NCBI GenBank assembly: GCA_964539025.1
Contig: CAZIFA010000002.1
Span: 62,001-126,000, forward strand
Origin: Micavibrio_A sp964539025
GTDB taxonomy: Bacteria > Pseudomonadota > Alphaproteobacteria > Micavibrionales > Micavibrionaceae
Length of the DNA: 64,000 nucleotides
Direction: 5' to 3'
The first letter of the stretch is position 1, and every line of letters starts with the position of its first letter. The translations under genes and the position numbers were made by a program. Below the pieces are notes generated by a model. The model made no database searches. It saw nothing but the letters and a program-made list of their open reading frames with translations, and was not told where the DNA came from. This document shows positions 50,697 through 60,001 of the stretch, piece after piece.

Positions 50697-53675
50697 ATGG
50701 CGGGTAACACCTTAAATATAAACGCAAAAAGCGTACTCAGATATGTCCTTTTGCCGGGCATAATTCCACGCGCGAAAGAGCTCGGCGGAGGCGGATTCGC
50801 CTACCTGGCCTTCCTGTTCGCCAGCGTTTACCGTTCGGTTCGCATCCTGCCCCCGTCCCACCCATTTGTGAACCCGGCCAATATCGGGACTTTCACCATC
50901 CGTCAGGTGATCGCCGCGGCAGCCAACAATATCCAGTTCAACCGGAAGAACATCGACCAGATTGTGGTGTTTTTCGTGATTCTGGCGGCTGTCGTCCTGA
51001 TGTTCCTGCAATTCCTCCTCCTGCTGCTCGGCATTTTCACCAGCAGCGCCTTCGCGGCGGCAACCACGGGCGGCGGCACCTTCGTGAGCATGTTCATAAC
51101 GCCATCCCCTGCAACCGATATTGCGTTCCTGATGCTCGATTACGTGTTCGGTATTCCAGGTGACACCGCAAACAGCGCGTTCTTCGGCTCGAACGCCTTG
51201 CGAGGCGGCCCCACCCCCTTCCACCAGGGGATGCATGCAATGTTCAATTTCTACAATCTCGCCATCCTTCTCGTCGGCGTCCTGATTTTCCTGTACTACG
51301 TCATCGTCGTCGTTATCGAAACGGCGGAAACGGGCGTACCCTTCGGCCGTCGCTTCTCCAAACTCTATGCCCCGTTCCGCCTGATCATCGCCGTCGGCCT
51401 TCTCGTGCCGCTTGGCTACGGTTTCAACGCTGCGCAGTACATCACGCTCTACGCCGCCAAAATAGGTTCGAGCTTCGCCACCAACGGCTGGATCACGTAT
51501 AACCGCACGCTGCAAGGCACCTCTGCCGATAACCCTCTCGGCGTTACTACCAAATCGCTGATCGCCCGCCCGCAGACCCCGCCGGTTGACGAACTTTTCT
51601 ACTTTGCATCTGTGTTTCACGCCTGCAGGGAGATGTATAAAATCTGGTCGCCAGTCAACTATCAAGATCCGCAAAAGGGCACCAAGATTGCTGCTTATGT
51701 CATAGTCAACGGCTCGGCGCAGGTCTTCGCGGATCCGGACCCGGACCCAAATCCAGACCCAAACAAAACCAATAGTGACTACAGTTACGATAAGGCCAAG
51801 ACCGATTTCCGTGGAGGAGAGATGGAGATCGTCCTGGGCGAACTCGACACCAAGAAGCACAGCGAAGTCGGCGGTGTAAAACCTTATTGCGGTAAAGTCA
51901 CGATTTCGCTGGCCAATGACAATCCAAGTTTTTGGCAACAGCCCAAAAACGGTGATGGCACACCCGCCGCTGGCATAGGCAATAACGGCATAAAAAGTAT
52001 CGAAGCCATGTATTTCGCTTTCGTCAAGATGATGATGATGCCGCAGACAAAATTCGCGGCCTTTGGCGAACGCATGGCCCATGCGAATGTCCCCACCTGC
52101 TCTAGTAGTGATCCCGGATGTTCACACGATGTTTGCTGGCGCAGCGGCGAACTCAACGACGCACAGGAGTGCGAAAATAGGGTGGGAATGCCCAGCGCAA
52201 CCGTATTCGCAGCAGATTTGGCTCAAAACCGATCGAACTCGGACTTAATTGTCGGCAAGACGTATGACGCTTACCGCGAAAATATGAAACTCAACCTCAC
52301 GCCCGAACTGGAGCGCAGAGGCTGGGGCGGCGCGGGTATCTGGTACAACAACATTGCAGACTTAAACGGCACATTCACAGGTGCCGTGTACGCAACACCA
52401 TCGATCCGCCAGTATCCCATAGTGATGGAGTTCGTCAAAAATCAGCGGCTAGCCAACGATAAAAATTCCGCTGCCTGCGATATGTTCGATCCTAACATTT
52501 CAGGCGGAAAATCCATAGACTGGACGAATACTATCGATGCCGATATCGCGCTGGCGTTGAACGCCGCCTATAAATATTTCAATTGCAAGAATGCAACGCG
52601 GGATTCCGGCACCAAAGCACAAGGCACCGGAACCGCAGGTGCAGGCAGCGGAGATATGGTCAGAAAATGCGGGGGCAGTACCACCCCACGCTCCGCAACG
52701 ACGCGTGGTATGACCGCGAATTTTTTCATCGACGTCATCGGCATCGTGTTCGGCCTGAACGGCCTGTTCGATATTCGCGCCTGTTCGGAAGTGGACCCCA
52801 ACACTGGCGATCCTCTCGTTCATCCGCTGGCGCAGCTATCGACGATCGGCAAGGCCTTGGTTGAAAATTCCATCCGCAGCATGGGTATGGCAATCGGCGC
52901 ATCCTTCGGCGGCGGTATCGCGGGCGCTTTGGGGTCGGCGCTGGGCCCCGCCCTTGAATCGGCCAGCGGCATGTTCGTCGGTATCGCAACGATCGGCCTG
53001 TCCGCTGGGTTCATTCTTTATTACATCCTGCCCTTCCTGCCGTTCATCTATTTCTTCTTCGCGGTCGGCTCCTGGGTTAAATCGATTTTCGAAGCGATGG
53101 TAGGCGTACCGCTCTGGGCACTCGCCCATCTTCACATAGACGGGGATGGTCTTCCGGGCCGCGCCGCGATGCCGGGATATTTCCTGATATTCGAAATCTT
53201 CATACGACCCATCTGTACGGTCTTCGGCCTTGTCGGAGGTATGGCAATTTTTGGAGCCATGGCCATCGCGCTGAACAATCTGTTCGACCTCGTGGTTCTG
53301 AACGCTACGGGCGTCAATCCGGGCGGCAGCGATTCTACCTTGAATATCGATCAGGTCGAAAGCTTGCGGCGCGGGCTTGTGGATGAATTCTTCTTTACGA
53401 TCATGTATGCAATCTTGCTCTACATGATGGCGACGTCTTCGTTCAAAATGATCGACACAGTGCCCAAATCGATCATGCGCTGGATGAACTCGGGTGTATC
53501 GACGTTCAACGACAGCAAGGGCGATCCGACACAGCACTTGACGCAATACGCCGCGATCGGCGGATCGCAGGTTGCAAGCCAGGTGTTCCAGGGCGCAACG
53601 CAAGGCAGCAAGGCGGTAGGACAAGGCATCGGCTCTATCATCAATGAAGTGGGCAAGAATTCGAATAAGAAATGA
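50697..53675 (+). CDS. DotA/TraY-like membrane protein, paralogue 1
   Basis: 992 residues with 7-9 membrane helices and a large central extramembrane region. The C-terminal core, YFFFAVGSWVKSIFEAMVGV then PLWALAHLHIDGDGLPGRAA and IFIRPICTVFGLVGG, matches the pattern of DotA/TraY, a polytopic inner-membrane component of type IVB secretion and conjugation systems. Upstream landmarks are RKNIDQIVVFFVIL, VIETAETGVPFGRRF and GWGGAGIWYNNIA. Cysteines 310, 398 and 696 align with those of the next two genes. Unique to this copy are an Asp-Pro repeat (51730-51771) and a Cys-rich loop (TCSSSDPGCSHDVC). The ATG at 50697 has AGGGA upstream. It opens a three-gene unit; the family call is from memory. Confidence 0.75.
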   Translation: MAGNTLNINAKSVLRYVLLPGIIPRAKELGGGGFAYLAFLFASVYRSVRILPPSHPFVNPANIGTFTIRQVIAAAANNIQFNRKNIDQIVVFFVILAAVVLMFLQFLLLLLGIFTSSAFAAATTGGGTFVSMFITPSPATDIAFLMLDYVFGIPGDTANSAFFGSNALRGGPTPFHQGMHAMFNFYNLAILLVGVLIFLYYVIVVVIETAETGVPFGRRFSKLYAPFRLIIAVGLLVPLGYGFNAAQYITLYAAKIGSSFATNGWITYNRTLQGTSADNPLGVTTKSLIARPQTPPVDELFYFASVFHACREMYKIWSPVNYQDPQKGTKIAAYVIVNGSAQVFADPDPDPNPDPNKTNSDYSYDKAKTDFRGGEMEIVLGELDTKKHSEVGGVKPYCGKVTISLANDNPSFWQQPKNGDGTPAAGIGNNGIKSIEAMYFAFVKMMMMPQTKFAAFGERMAHANVPTCSSSDPGCSHDVCWRSGELNDAQECENRVGMPSATVFAADLAQNRSNSDLIVGKTYDAYRENMKLNLTPELERRGWGGAGIWYNNIADLNGTFTGAVYATPSIRQYPIVMEFVKNQRLANDKNSAACDMFDPNISGGKSIDWTNTIDADIALALNAAYKYFNCKNATRDSGTKAQGTGTAGAGSGDMVRKCGGSTTPRSATTRGMTANFFIDVIGIVFGLNGLFDIRACSEVDPNTGDPLVHPLAQLSTIGKALVENSIRSMGMAIGASFGGGIAGALGSALGPALESASGMFVGIATIGLSAGFILYYILPFLPFIYFFFAVGSWVKSIFEAMVGVPLWALAHLHIDGDGLPGRAAMPGYFLIFEIFIRPICTVFGLVGGMAIFGAMAIALNNLFDLVVLNATGVNPGGSDSTLNIDQVESLRRGLVDEFFFTIMYAILLYMMATSSFKMIDTVPKSIMRWMNSGVSTFNDSKGDPTQHLTQYAAIGGSQVASQVFQGATQGSKAVGQGIGSIINEVGKNSNKK

Positions 53676-53697
53676 TAATGCAAAGATTGGTAATTGA

Positions 53698-56403
53698 ATG
53701 TCTGTAACGGATGTTACAAAAAATATAACCAAGGGAGATGTTTTGCGGTACATGTTCATGCCGCAGATATTGCCGCGCTTGAACACGTTCTATTCCGCCG
53801 GTTTTGCCAATCTTGCCTATCTGATCGCGCTGGTTTACCGCGCGGTCAATATTCTGCCATCCAATCATGCTGTCTTCCGCAAAGAAAACAGAACCCATCT
53901 GGGCCTGCGTCTTGTTATGGGCGCGGCGGCTTCTGAACTAAAGTTCACCCGGTCCCATATAGACCAGATCGTCATCTACTTTGTTATCCTGCTCGGGCTT
54001 ATCCTTCTTGCGGCGCAATTCTTTCTGGTCCTGATGTATGTGATGATGAATCCCGCGCTGGCAAACGGTGCGATGCCAACGACCTACGCGCAGTTCTTCT
54101 CCACACCCATTTATGATAAGGATGTGGCGTACCAGCTCTTGTTCCGCGTCTTTGGCGTACCGGAAATTTTTGGGCCCGGTAAGACACTGCGCCCGTTCCA
54201 CACGGCCATATACGCTCTGTTCCAGCTATACAGCATCGGCCTTCTGGTCATCGCGGTTATTATCATCTCATATCTGATATTCGCCATCGTCGTGGAAACC
54301 GCCCAGACAGGCGTGCCTTTCGGCAAGCGTTACAACCATGTCTGGGCGCCGATACGTCTTGTAATGGCGCTTGGCCTTCTGATACCCATCGGCTACGGTC
54401 TTAATTCCGCACAATGGATCACGTTGTACGCCGCAAAATTCGGATCCGATTTTGCCACCAAAGGCTGGATTACTTTCAATCAGGTGATGACGGGCGAATA
54501 TCTACAAAACCCGTACGAGCGGGTGGCCAAACCGAGATCTCCACAAATGATGAACCTTGCGGCCTTCATGTTGACGGTCGATGCTTGCCGTTATGCGTAT
54601 GAAAGATATTACCCTTTAGGACCCAACTTCAAAGACATTAACGGCTATCTTGTGAAAAATACGGCGGACGGTGGTGCACCAGCATCGGATTTCTTACAAG
54701 TATTATATGAAGATGCGGTGAAATTCTTCAACAACGGCGATATCATGATATCGTTCGGGGAATACAACCCCACGCAGTTCGGCAAGGAAGTCGGCTATGT
54801 TTATCCCTATTGCGGCAGCATTGTTATCATGGCAGGCGATGCTAAAGAGCCCGGCGCAAAATTAATCCAGGAACATTACTACTATCTTGTGATGAAGATG
54901 TATGCAGCCTATGGCGGCTATCAGGATATAGACAAATATGCACAGGATTTTGTCCGCAAATTTTCCGAGGATCCGATAATTCGGAACAATACACCACTGC
55001 CTCCTAACACCTTCAAAAAGGAACTTGAGGACAAGCTAAACACAGAAACAGACACCAAAATGCGCGAAGCCGTTGACGCGCAGACAAAATCCGATAGCTG
55101 GAAAAAGGACCAGCAAAGGACCATAGAGCTGGGCTGGGCCGGGGCGGGATTGTGGTACAACAAGATCGCTGAGATAAACGGATCGATGGTCACCGCAGCG
55201 AACAACGTGCCGCAGCCGCAAAAAATGCCCGATGTCATGGAATTCATGAAGCGCGAGCAGTTAAAGCACAACTCCAGACTCCCCGAATCCTTCAAAGCCT
55301 ATCTGGCCAACGGGCGACCCGTTGATTTCAACAACGAAACGGAGAAATCCATCGGAAAAATCCTCGCCCAGGTCTGGGACTGGTGGATGAACGATGATAT
55401 CAATCAGGGCAAGGGTTCCAACCAGATCAAGCGCACGAACAACATATTCATTGACGCGATCAATGTCGTTTTCGGCACGCGCGGCCTTTTCGATATGTGC
55501 CAGAGCGCAGACGTACACCCGCTGGCCCAGCTTTCGGTTCTGGGCAAAGGACTTGTCGAAACATCGATCCGTAACCTAGGCCTTGCTGTCGGCGCCGGGG
55601 CGCTAAGCATGCTTCCGATCCCGTTCATCGGCGCTGCGGCAGGCGCGGCTTCAAGCATTCTTTTATCCATCGTCTCCATCACCATTACGTTGGGATTCGT
55701 TCTTTTCTATGTTCTGCCTTTCATGCCGTTCCTCTACTTCTTCTTCGCGGTCGGCGGGTGGATCAAGGGATTGTTCGAGGCAATGGTCGGCGTTCCTCTC
55801 TGGGCATTGGCGCACCTTAGGATCGACGGTGAGGGACTGCCCGGCGATGCGGCCATGAGCGGCTATTACCTGATTTTTGAGATATTCCTGCGCCCGATCC
55901 TGATCGTCTTTGGTCTTCTGGCCTCGGTCATCATCTTCGCGGCCATGGTCAAGGTCTTGAATGAAATCTTTTCGCTCGTGGTGGTTAACCTTGCAGGTCA
56001 CGATGAGAATTCGCGCACGCTGTGCGGCCAGTTACCCGGAGGAACGGGTGCAGGAAGCGGGAACGGCACTACTGGCAGCAATGATGCAATGGCCTATATG
56101 CGCGGCCCGATCGATGAGCTGTTCTTTACCATCATCTACGCGATTATCGTGTATATGATCGGTATGTCCTGTTTCAAGCTGATCGATCTCGTGCCCAACA
56201 ACATCCTGCGTTACATGAACGCCAGTGTGAACACGTTCAACGATATGGCCGACGATCCGGCAGAGGGCCTTATCACGAAACTTTCCGTCGGCGGTAAATT
56301 TGTCAGCGGCCAGGTCATGGATATCGGATCGAAGGCCGGTGGTGCCGTAGGCAAGACTATTGAGGGCGTCCAACAACTGGCAGACACGAATCCGAAAAAG
56401 TGA
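53698..56403 (+). CDS. DotA/TraY-like membrane protein, paralogue 2
   Basis: 901 residues, starting 22 bp after paralogue 1. It keeps the same order of landmarks: VLRYMFMPQILPRLNTFYSA near the start, RSHIDQIVIYFVIL, VETAQTGVPFGKRY, GYGLNSAQWITLYAAKFGSD, GWAGAGLWYNKIAEING, LFDMCQSADVHPLAQLSVLG, and the C-terminal FEAMVGVPLWALAHLRIDGE with Trp702. Conserved cysteines are 297, 372 and 601. The central region (~400-590) differs from its neighbours and is charged and helical, as expected of an exposed domain. The tail is Gly-rich (KAGGAVGKTIEGVQQLAD). It probably assembles with the other two; a role in secretion or conjugation is inferred. Confidence 0.75.
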   Translation: MSVTDVTKNITKGDVLRYMFMPQILPRLNTFYSAGFANLAYLIALVYRAVNILPSNHAVFRKENRTHLGLRLVMGAAASELKFTRSHIDQIVIYFVILLGLILLAAQFFLVLMYVMMNPALANGAMPTTYAQFFSTPIYDKDVAYQLLFRVFGVPEIFGPGKTLRPFHTAIYALFQLYSIGLLVIAVIIISYLIFAIVVETAQTGVPFGKRYNHVWAPIRLVMALGLLIPIGYGLNSAQWITLYAAKFGSDFATKGWITFNQVMTGEYLQNPYERVAKPRSPQMMNLAAFMLTVDACRYAYERYYPLGPNFKDINGYLVKNTADGGAPASDFLQVLYEDAVKFFNNGDIMISFGEYNPTQFGKEVGYVYPYCGSIVIMAGDAKEPGAKLIQEHYYYLVMKMYAAYGGYQDIDKYAQDFVRKFSEDPIIRNNTPLPPNTFKKELEDKLNTETDTKMREAVDAQTKSDSWKKDQQRTIELGWAGAGLWYNKIAEINGSMVTAANNVPQPQKMPDVMEFMKREQLKHNSRLPESFKAYLANGRPVDFNNETEKSIGKILAQVWDWWMNDDINQGKGSNQIKRTNNIFIDAINVVFGTRGLFDMCQSADVHPLAQLSVLGKGLVETSIRNLGLAVGAGALSMLPIPFIGAAAGAASSILLSIVSITITLGFVLFYVLPFMPFLYFFFAVGGWIKGLFEAMVGVPLWALAHLRIDGEGLPGDAAMSGYYLIFEIFLRPILIVFGLLASVIIFAAMVKVLNEIFSLVVVNLAGHDENSRTLCGQLPGGTGAGSGNGTTGSNDAMAYMRGPIDELFFTIIYAIIVYMIGMSCFKLIDLVPNNILRYMNASVNTFNDMADDPAEGLITKLSVGGKFVSGQVMDIGSKAGGAVGKTIEGVQQLADTNPKK

Positions 56404-56442
56404 TCATTATGAATAACACCTATCATAAAAGGCCGGTTCATA

Positions 56443-59133
56443 ATGTCGGATGAATGGGGCATAACGAAAAAGGATGTCTTGCGGTATTCGCTGATGCCGC
56501 AAATATTACCGCGCGTTCGCAAATTATTCGGCACAGGCTTTTCCAGCCTTCCTTTGTTTGTGGTGATGGTGTTCAACACACTGCGGATCATTCCCAAAGG
56601 TCACCCCTATCTCCGGCCTGAATATCAGGGGAAATACAATATTTTTCAGGCCTTCGCCGCTGCCGCCGATCACATAAGCTTTAATCGGCATAACATTGAT
56701 AAGATATCGATCTTCGCGGTCATCCTGAGCGGGTTCGCTCTGCTTTTGCTCCAGATCGTCCTGTGCGTCATGGCGTTGTTTGCAGCCCCGGCCTACGCTT
56801 ACGCAGGGCCGGGCCTTGGACCCACCACGATGGGTGCGTTTTTCGGCAATCAAAACCCTGAAACCGATATCGCCTTCAGGCTGCTGAATTACATTTTTGG
56901 AATTCCCGGTATTTTTCAAGGCACGGTCCAAACAACACCGTTCCATGCCGGTCTGCAAGCGCTGTTCCAGTTCTATTCCTACGGCATATTGCTGGTCGGC
57001 ACGTTCGTCATTATTTACCTTGTAATATGCGTCGTGCTGGAAACCGCAGAATCCGGCGTGCCATTCGGCCAGCGCTTCAACAAGGCCTGGGCACCGATAC
57101 GTCTGGTCTTGTTTTTCGGTTTGTTGTTGCCCACAGGTAACGGCATCAATATGGCACAATATGTTCTTTTAAACGCCACCAAGTTCGGCTCGAATCTTGC
57201 AACGAACGGATGGCTTCTATTTGATTCGACGGTCCGCGCACCCTACGTCGCCACGCCCGAGCAACTGATCGCGCGGCCCGCTGAACCAAGCCTGACATCG
57301 CTCATCTCTTTCATGGCAATCGCACGGGCTTGTTCATGGGCGGAAGGACGGATACATGGTTACGATATCCAGCCCTATATCGTCTTCGGCCCCGGTAAAG
57401 ACGGGGCAATAAAACTGCAGGGTAACCTGCCCGCCTATGCGGACCTCGTGGCGCGAGCCGACGGCGGCACGATTTTCATTCGCTACGGCGCTCAGGACGA
57501 CAAGCTTTACAAAAACGAACCGGGCACGGTCTTCCCCTATTGCGGTGAACTGGCCCTTACCATCGTCGATCAGGGCCAGCCCGGCGCGGCTTATATGCAA
57601 CAAGCCTATTTGGGATTGCTGGGATGTCTATGGGAAGGAAGTTCTTATGGAGTCGGTCAGTGCGAACGCGCGTCTTTTGACCAACTCGGCCGCGATTACA
57701 CACGGCGCTATTCGAGCATAATACCCCTCAATCCCTACCCCGACATGACGGCCCATATCGGCGAAGTGCAGACCATCATTCTGACCGCCATGAACAAGCA
57801 AATCGCCACGGGAATGACGGAAGCTATCAGGCGGCAAACAGCGCAAGGATCATGGGCAAACGATCCCGTCAGGCAGCTTGGCTGGGGCGGAGCCGGCATA
57901 TGGTTTAACAAGATCGCTGAACAGAACGGTGCTGTCACGGGGGCCGTGATGATGACGCCCACAATAATGTCCATGCCCTATGTGATGGAACTTGTAAAAA
58001 AGGCAAAACAAAAAGAAGATTCCAGAATAGCCCTTCCGGATATGTTTACGCCCGCACTTTCCGATGGAAAACTGATCACGTTCGAAACACCTGAGCAACT
58101 CGAGATCGCCTTGGTCTTAAATCAGGTTTACAAAACCTGGCTGTTTGACAACTCGACCGATCAATCGCAAAACTCGCCCGACGCCAAAAATCAGGCCACG
58201 ACGGGCAACATCATCATCGATCTCATGAACGTGTTCATGGGAACACGCGGTCTCTTCGATATGTGCCGCAACGCGGATATTCATCCGCTGGCGCAGCTTT
58301 CCTCAATGGGAAGCGCCATGGTCAATCACTCCATCGTGAGCTTTGGCTTGGCGCTCGGCTTTGGAATCGGCGGCGGGATATGGTCTCTTTTAGAGCCACA
58401 TAATTTTACACAGGCCCTGTCATCGGCATCCAGCTTTTTCATGACCTTCGGCACGATAGGCCTTTTGCTGGGTTTCTTGCTTTACTACGTTCTTCCGTTT
58501 ATGCCGTTCATCTATTTCTTCTTCGCCGTGATGACATGGGTGAAAGGAGTTTTTGAAGCGATGGTTGGCATGCCGCTCTGGGCATTGGCTCATCTGCACA
58601 TAGACGGGGAAGGCATGCCAGGGGAAGCCGGTGCCAACGGCTATTTCTACATTCTTGAAACTTTTCTACGCCCGCTCTGCATCATTCTTGGCTTTATAGG
58701 CAGTATAATAATTTTCAGCGCGATGGTCAAAGTCCTGAATAGTATCTTCTACCTCGTTATTGCCAATCTGACCGGACACGATATGCCAGCAGGCGCGACA
58801 TCGACGCTTGGCTGTTTCAATCCGCCAGGCACGGCGAACGGTAGTGAACCATCGCAGGAAGTCTTCAAGCGCGGTACGATTGACCAATTTTTTTATACCG
58901 TCGTTTATGCCATCATCGTTTACATGATGGCGACGCCTTGCTTTAAGCTCGTCGACCTGATCCCTGACAATATCATGCGCTGGATGGGCTCGGGCATAAC
59001 TTCGTTCGGCGCGCAGGATAAAGATCCTGCGCAAGGCCTGATGACATATGTTGCTGGTGGCGCAGCCTTAGCGGGTGGCGGCTTCCAAAAGGGCCTGGGC
59101 GGCGCCATGATGGCCTTCAAGACCGGCAGTTGA
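56443..59133 (+). CDS. DotA/TraY-like membrane protein, paralogue 3
   Basis: 896 residues, 39 bp after paralogue 2, with AAGG before the ATG. Landmarks repeat: VLRYSLMPQILPRVRKLFGT, RHNIDKISIFAVIL, LETAESGVPFGQRF, GWGGAGIWFNKIAEQNGAVT, LFDMCRNADIHPLAQLSSMG, and FEAMVGMPLWALAHLHIDGE with Trp713. Aligned cysteines are 297, 367 and 608. It lacks the long Cys-rich insert of paralogue 1. The C terminus is short and Gly-rich (GGGFQKGLGGAMMAFKTGS). A strong bidirectional terminator follows, closing the unit. No ATPase, coupling protein or other Dot/Icm gene lies in the window. Confidence 0.75.
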   Translation: MSDEWGITKKDVLRYSLMPQILPRVRKLFGTGFSSLPLFVVMVFNTLRIIPKGHPYLRPEYQGKYNIFQAFAAAADHISFNRHNIDKISIFAVILSGFALLLLQIVLCVMALFAAPAYAYAGPGLGPTTMGAFFGNQNPETDIAFRLLNYIFGIPGIFQGTVQTTPFHAGLQALFQFYSYGILLVGTFVIIYLVICVVLETAESGVPFGQRFNKAWAPIRLVLFFGLLLPTGNGINMAQYVLLNATKFGSNLATNGWLLFDSTVRAPYVATPEQLIARPAEPSLTSLISFMAIARACSWAEGRIHGYDIQPYIVFGPGKDGAIKLQGNLPAYADLVARADGGTIFIRYGAQDDKLYKNEPGTVFPYCGELALTIVDQGQPGAAYMQQAYLGLLGCLWEGSSYGVGQCERASFDQLGRDYTRRYSSIIPLNPYPDMTAHIGEVQTIILTAMNKQIATGMTEAIRRQTAQGSWANDPVRQLGWGGAGIWFNKIAEQNGAVTGAVMMTPTIMSMPYVMELVKKAKQKEDSRIALPDMFTPALSDGKLITFETPEQLEIALVLNQVYKTWLFDNSTDQSQNSPDAKNQATTGNIIIDLMNVFMGTRGLFDMCRNADIHPLAQLSSMGSAMVNHSIVSFGLALGFGIGGGIWSLLEPHNFTQALSSASSFFMTFGTIGLLLGFLLYYVLPFMPFIYFFFAVMTWVKGVFEAMVGMPLWALAHLHIDGEGMPGEAGANGYFYILETFLRPLCIILGFIGSIIIFSAMVKVLNSIFYLVIANLTGHDMPAGATSTLGCFNPPGTANGSEPSQEVFKRGTIDQFFYTVVYAIIVYMMATPCFKLVDLIPDNIMRWMGSGITSFGAQDKDPAQGLMTYVAGGAALAGGGFQKGLGGAMMAFKTGS

Positions 59134-59151
59134 CGATAGATTTTGAACAAA

Positions 59152-59184
59152 TAAAAAAACCCCTCTTCACGAGGGGTTTTTCTT
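59152..59184. terminator. Bidirectional terminator after the DotA/TraY-like unit
   Basis: CCCCTC-TTCAC-GAGGGG (59160-59176) lies between a run of A and a run of T. It serves both the triplet and the convergent mlaC gene. Confidence 0.9.
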
Positions 59185-59194
59185 TATCCGTTTC

Positions 59195-59854
59195 TTATTG
59201 GCCGCGCAGATGTTGCAGCAGCACATCGACCTTGCCGCCGCCGCGCTGGATCACCGACGCGAAATCCGAGCGCTGGGTCTGCGACATACTCACGCCTTCG
59301 ACAATGATATCGACAACTTTGTACGAACCGCCTTTGTTGCGCACACGCCAGTCAACTTGCACCTGCGGCCCGTCATTGGGAACGATGAAAGATGTCACGA
59401 TGGAATCCTTGCCTTCGGGACGAGCGCTGCGCACATCGAATTTTTGACCTTTATAATCGGAAAAACGTTTCGAATATACTTTCACGATCATATTGTTAAA
59501 GAGCCTCAGATATTCCTGCTGCTGTGCGGGTGAAGCTGCTTTCCAGTAGGTTCCAAGCGAGAAACGCCCGATCGTGTTCATATCGAAACTGTCGTTCAGA
59601 AGCTGACGAAATTCCGCTTTCTTGGCATCCTGACTCATCGAAGCATTACCAAGGAAGTTGATTCCGCGATCACCCATGCTGGCGATGAAGTTTTTCGCGC
59701 CTTCTGCGGCTGGGCTCACGGCCACATCAATGGCCTGTGATGCGGATTGCGCGGCGCGAAGGTCGGCCGACGAAGACGCCATGGCCGAAGTAGCACCCGT
59801 CACAAGAACGATAGCGGCACTGGCCAGTGCGAGTGTTTTAAAGCGGGATATCAT
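59195..59854 (-). CDS. mlaC: Phospholipid-binding periplasmic protein MlaC
   Basis: Carries phospholipids through the periplasm between MlaA and the inner-membrane MlaFEDB transporter. 219 residues. A signal peptide (ISRFKTLALASAAIVLVTGA ... AMA) is followed by the MlaC/Ttg2D fold: NDSFDMNTIGRFSLGTYWK, RLFNNMIVKVYSKRFSDYKG, and the late YKVVDIIVEGVSMSQTQRSD. The family Tol_Tol_Ttg2 pattern is clear. The frame is open from 59911, but the ATG at 59852-59854 with AAGGA upstream fits the signal peptide. It is paired with mlaA upstream; mlaFEDB is not in this window. Confidence 0.93.
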   Translation of the reverse strand: MISRFKTLALASAAIVLVTGATSAMASSSADLRAAQSASQAIDVAVSPAAEGAKNFIASMGDRGINFLGNASMSQDAKKAEFRQLLNDSFDMNTIGRFSLGTYWKAASPAQQQEYLRLFNNMIVKVYSKRFSDYKGQKFDVRSARPEGKDSIVTSFIVPNDGPQVQVDWRVRNKGGSYKVVDIIVEGVSMSQTQRSDFASVIQRGGGKVDVLLQHLRGQ

Positions 59855-59910
59855 GTCATTTCCTTTTCTAATCAGACCCAAATAAATCCATGGTTTACAT
59901 TCGTATATCA

Positions 59911-59948
59911 AAGGGGCCTGCAGCTTCTATATTAGCATCAGGCCCCTT
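59911..59948. other. Long hairpin between mlaA and mlaC
   Basis: A perfect 10 bp inverted repeat, AAGGGGCCTG (59911-59920) and CAGGCCCCTT (59939-59948), with an 18-base loop, lies in the mlaA-mlaC gap. No T run follows on either strand, so it is probably an mRNA structure rather than a true terminator. It could protect or trim the transcript. Confidence 0.55.
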
Positions 59949-60001
59949 GAAATTAAAGTTCAGATGATCCGCGCCGCGATCGTGGCGCAAATATGTCTTT
60001 T

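Noticed and set aside
50712..52082. A 456-codon minus-strand frame opposite the first DotA/TraY-like gene
   Set aside because: The plus-strand frame has membrane helices and family motifs. The opposite frame is a composition artefact of a hydrophobic GC-rich gene.
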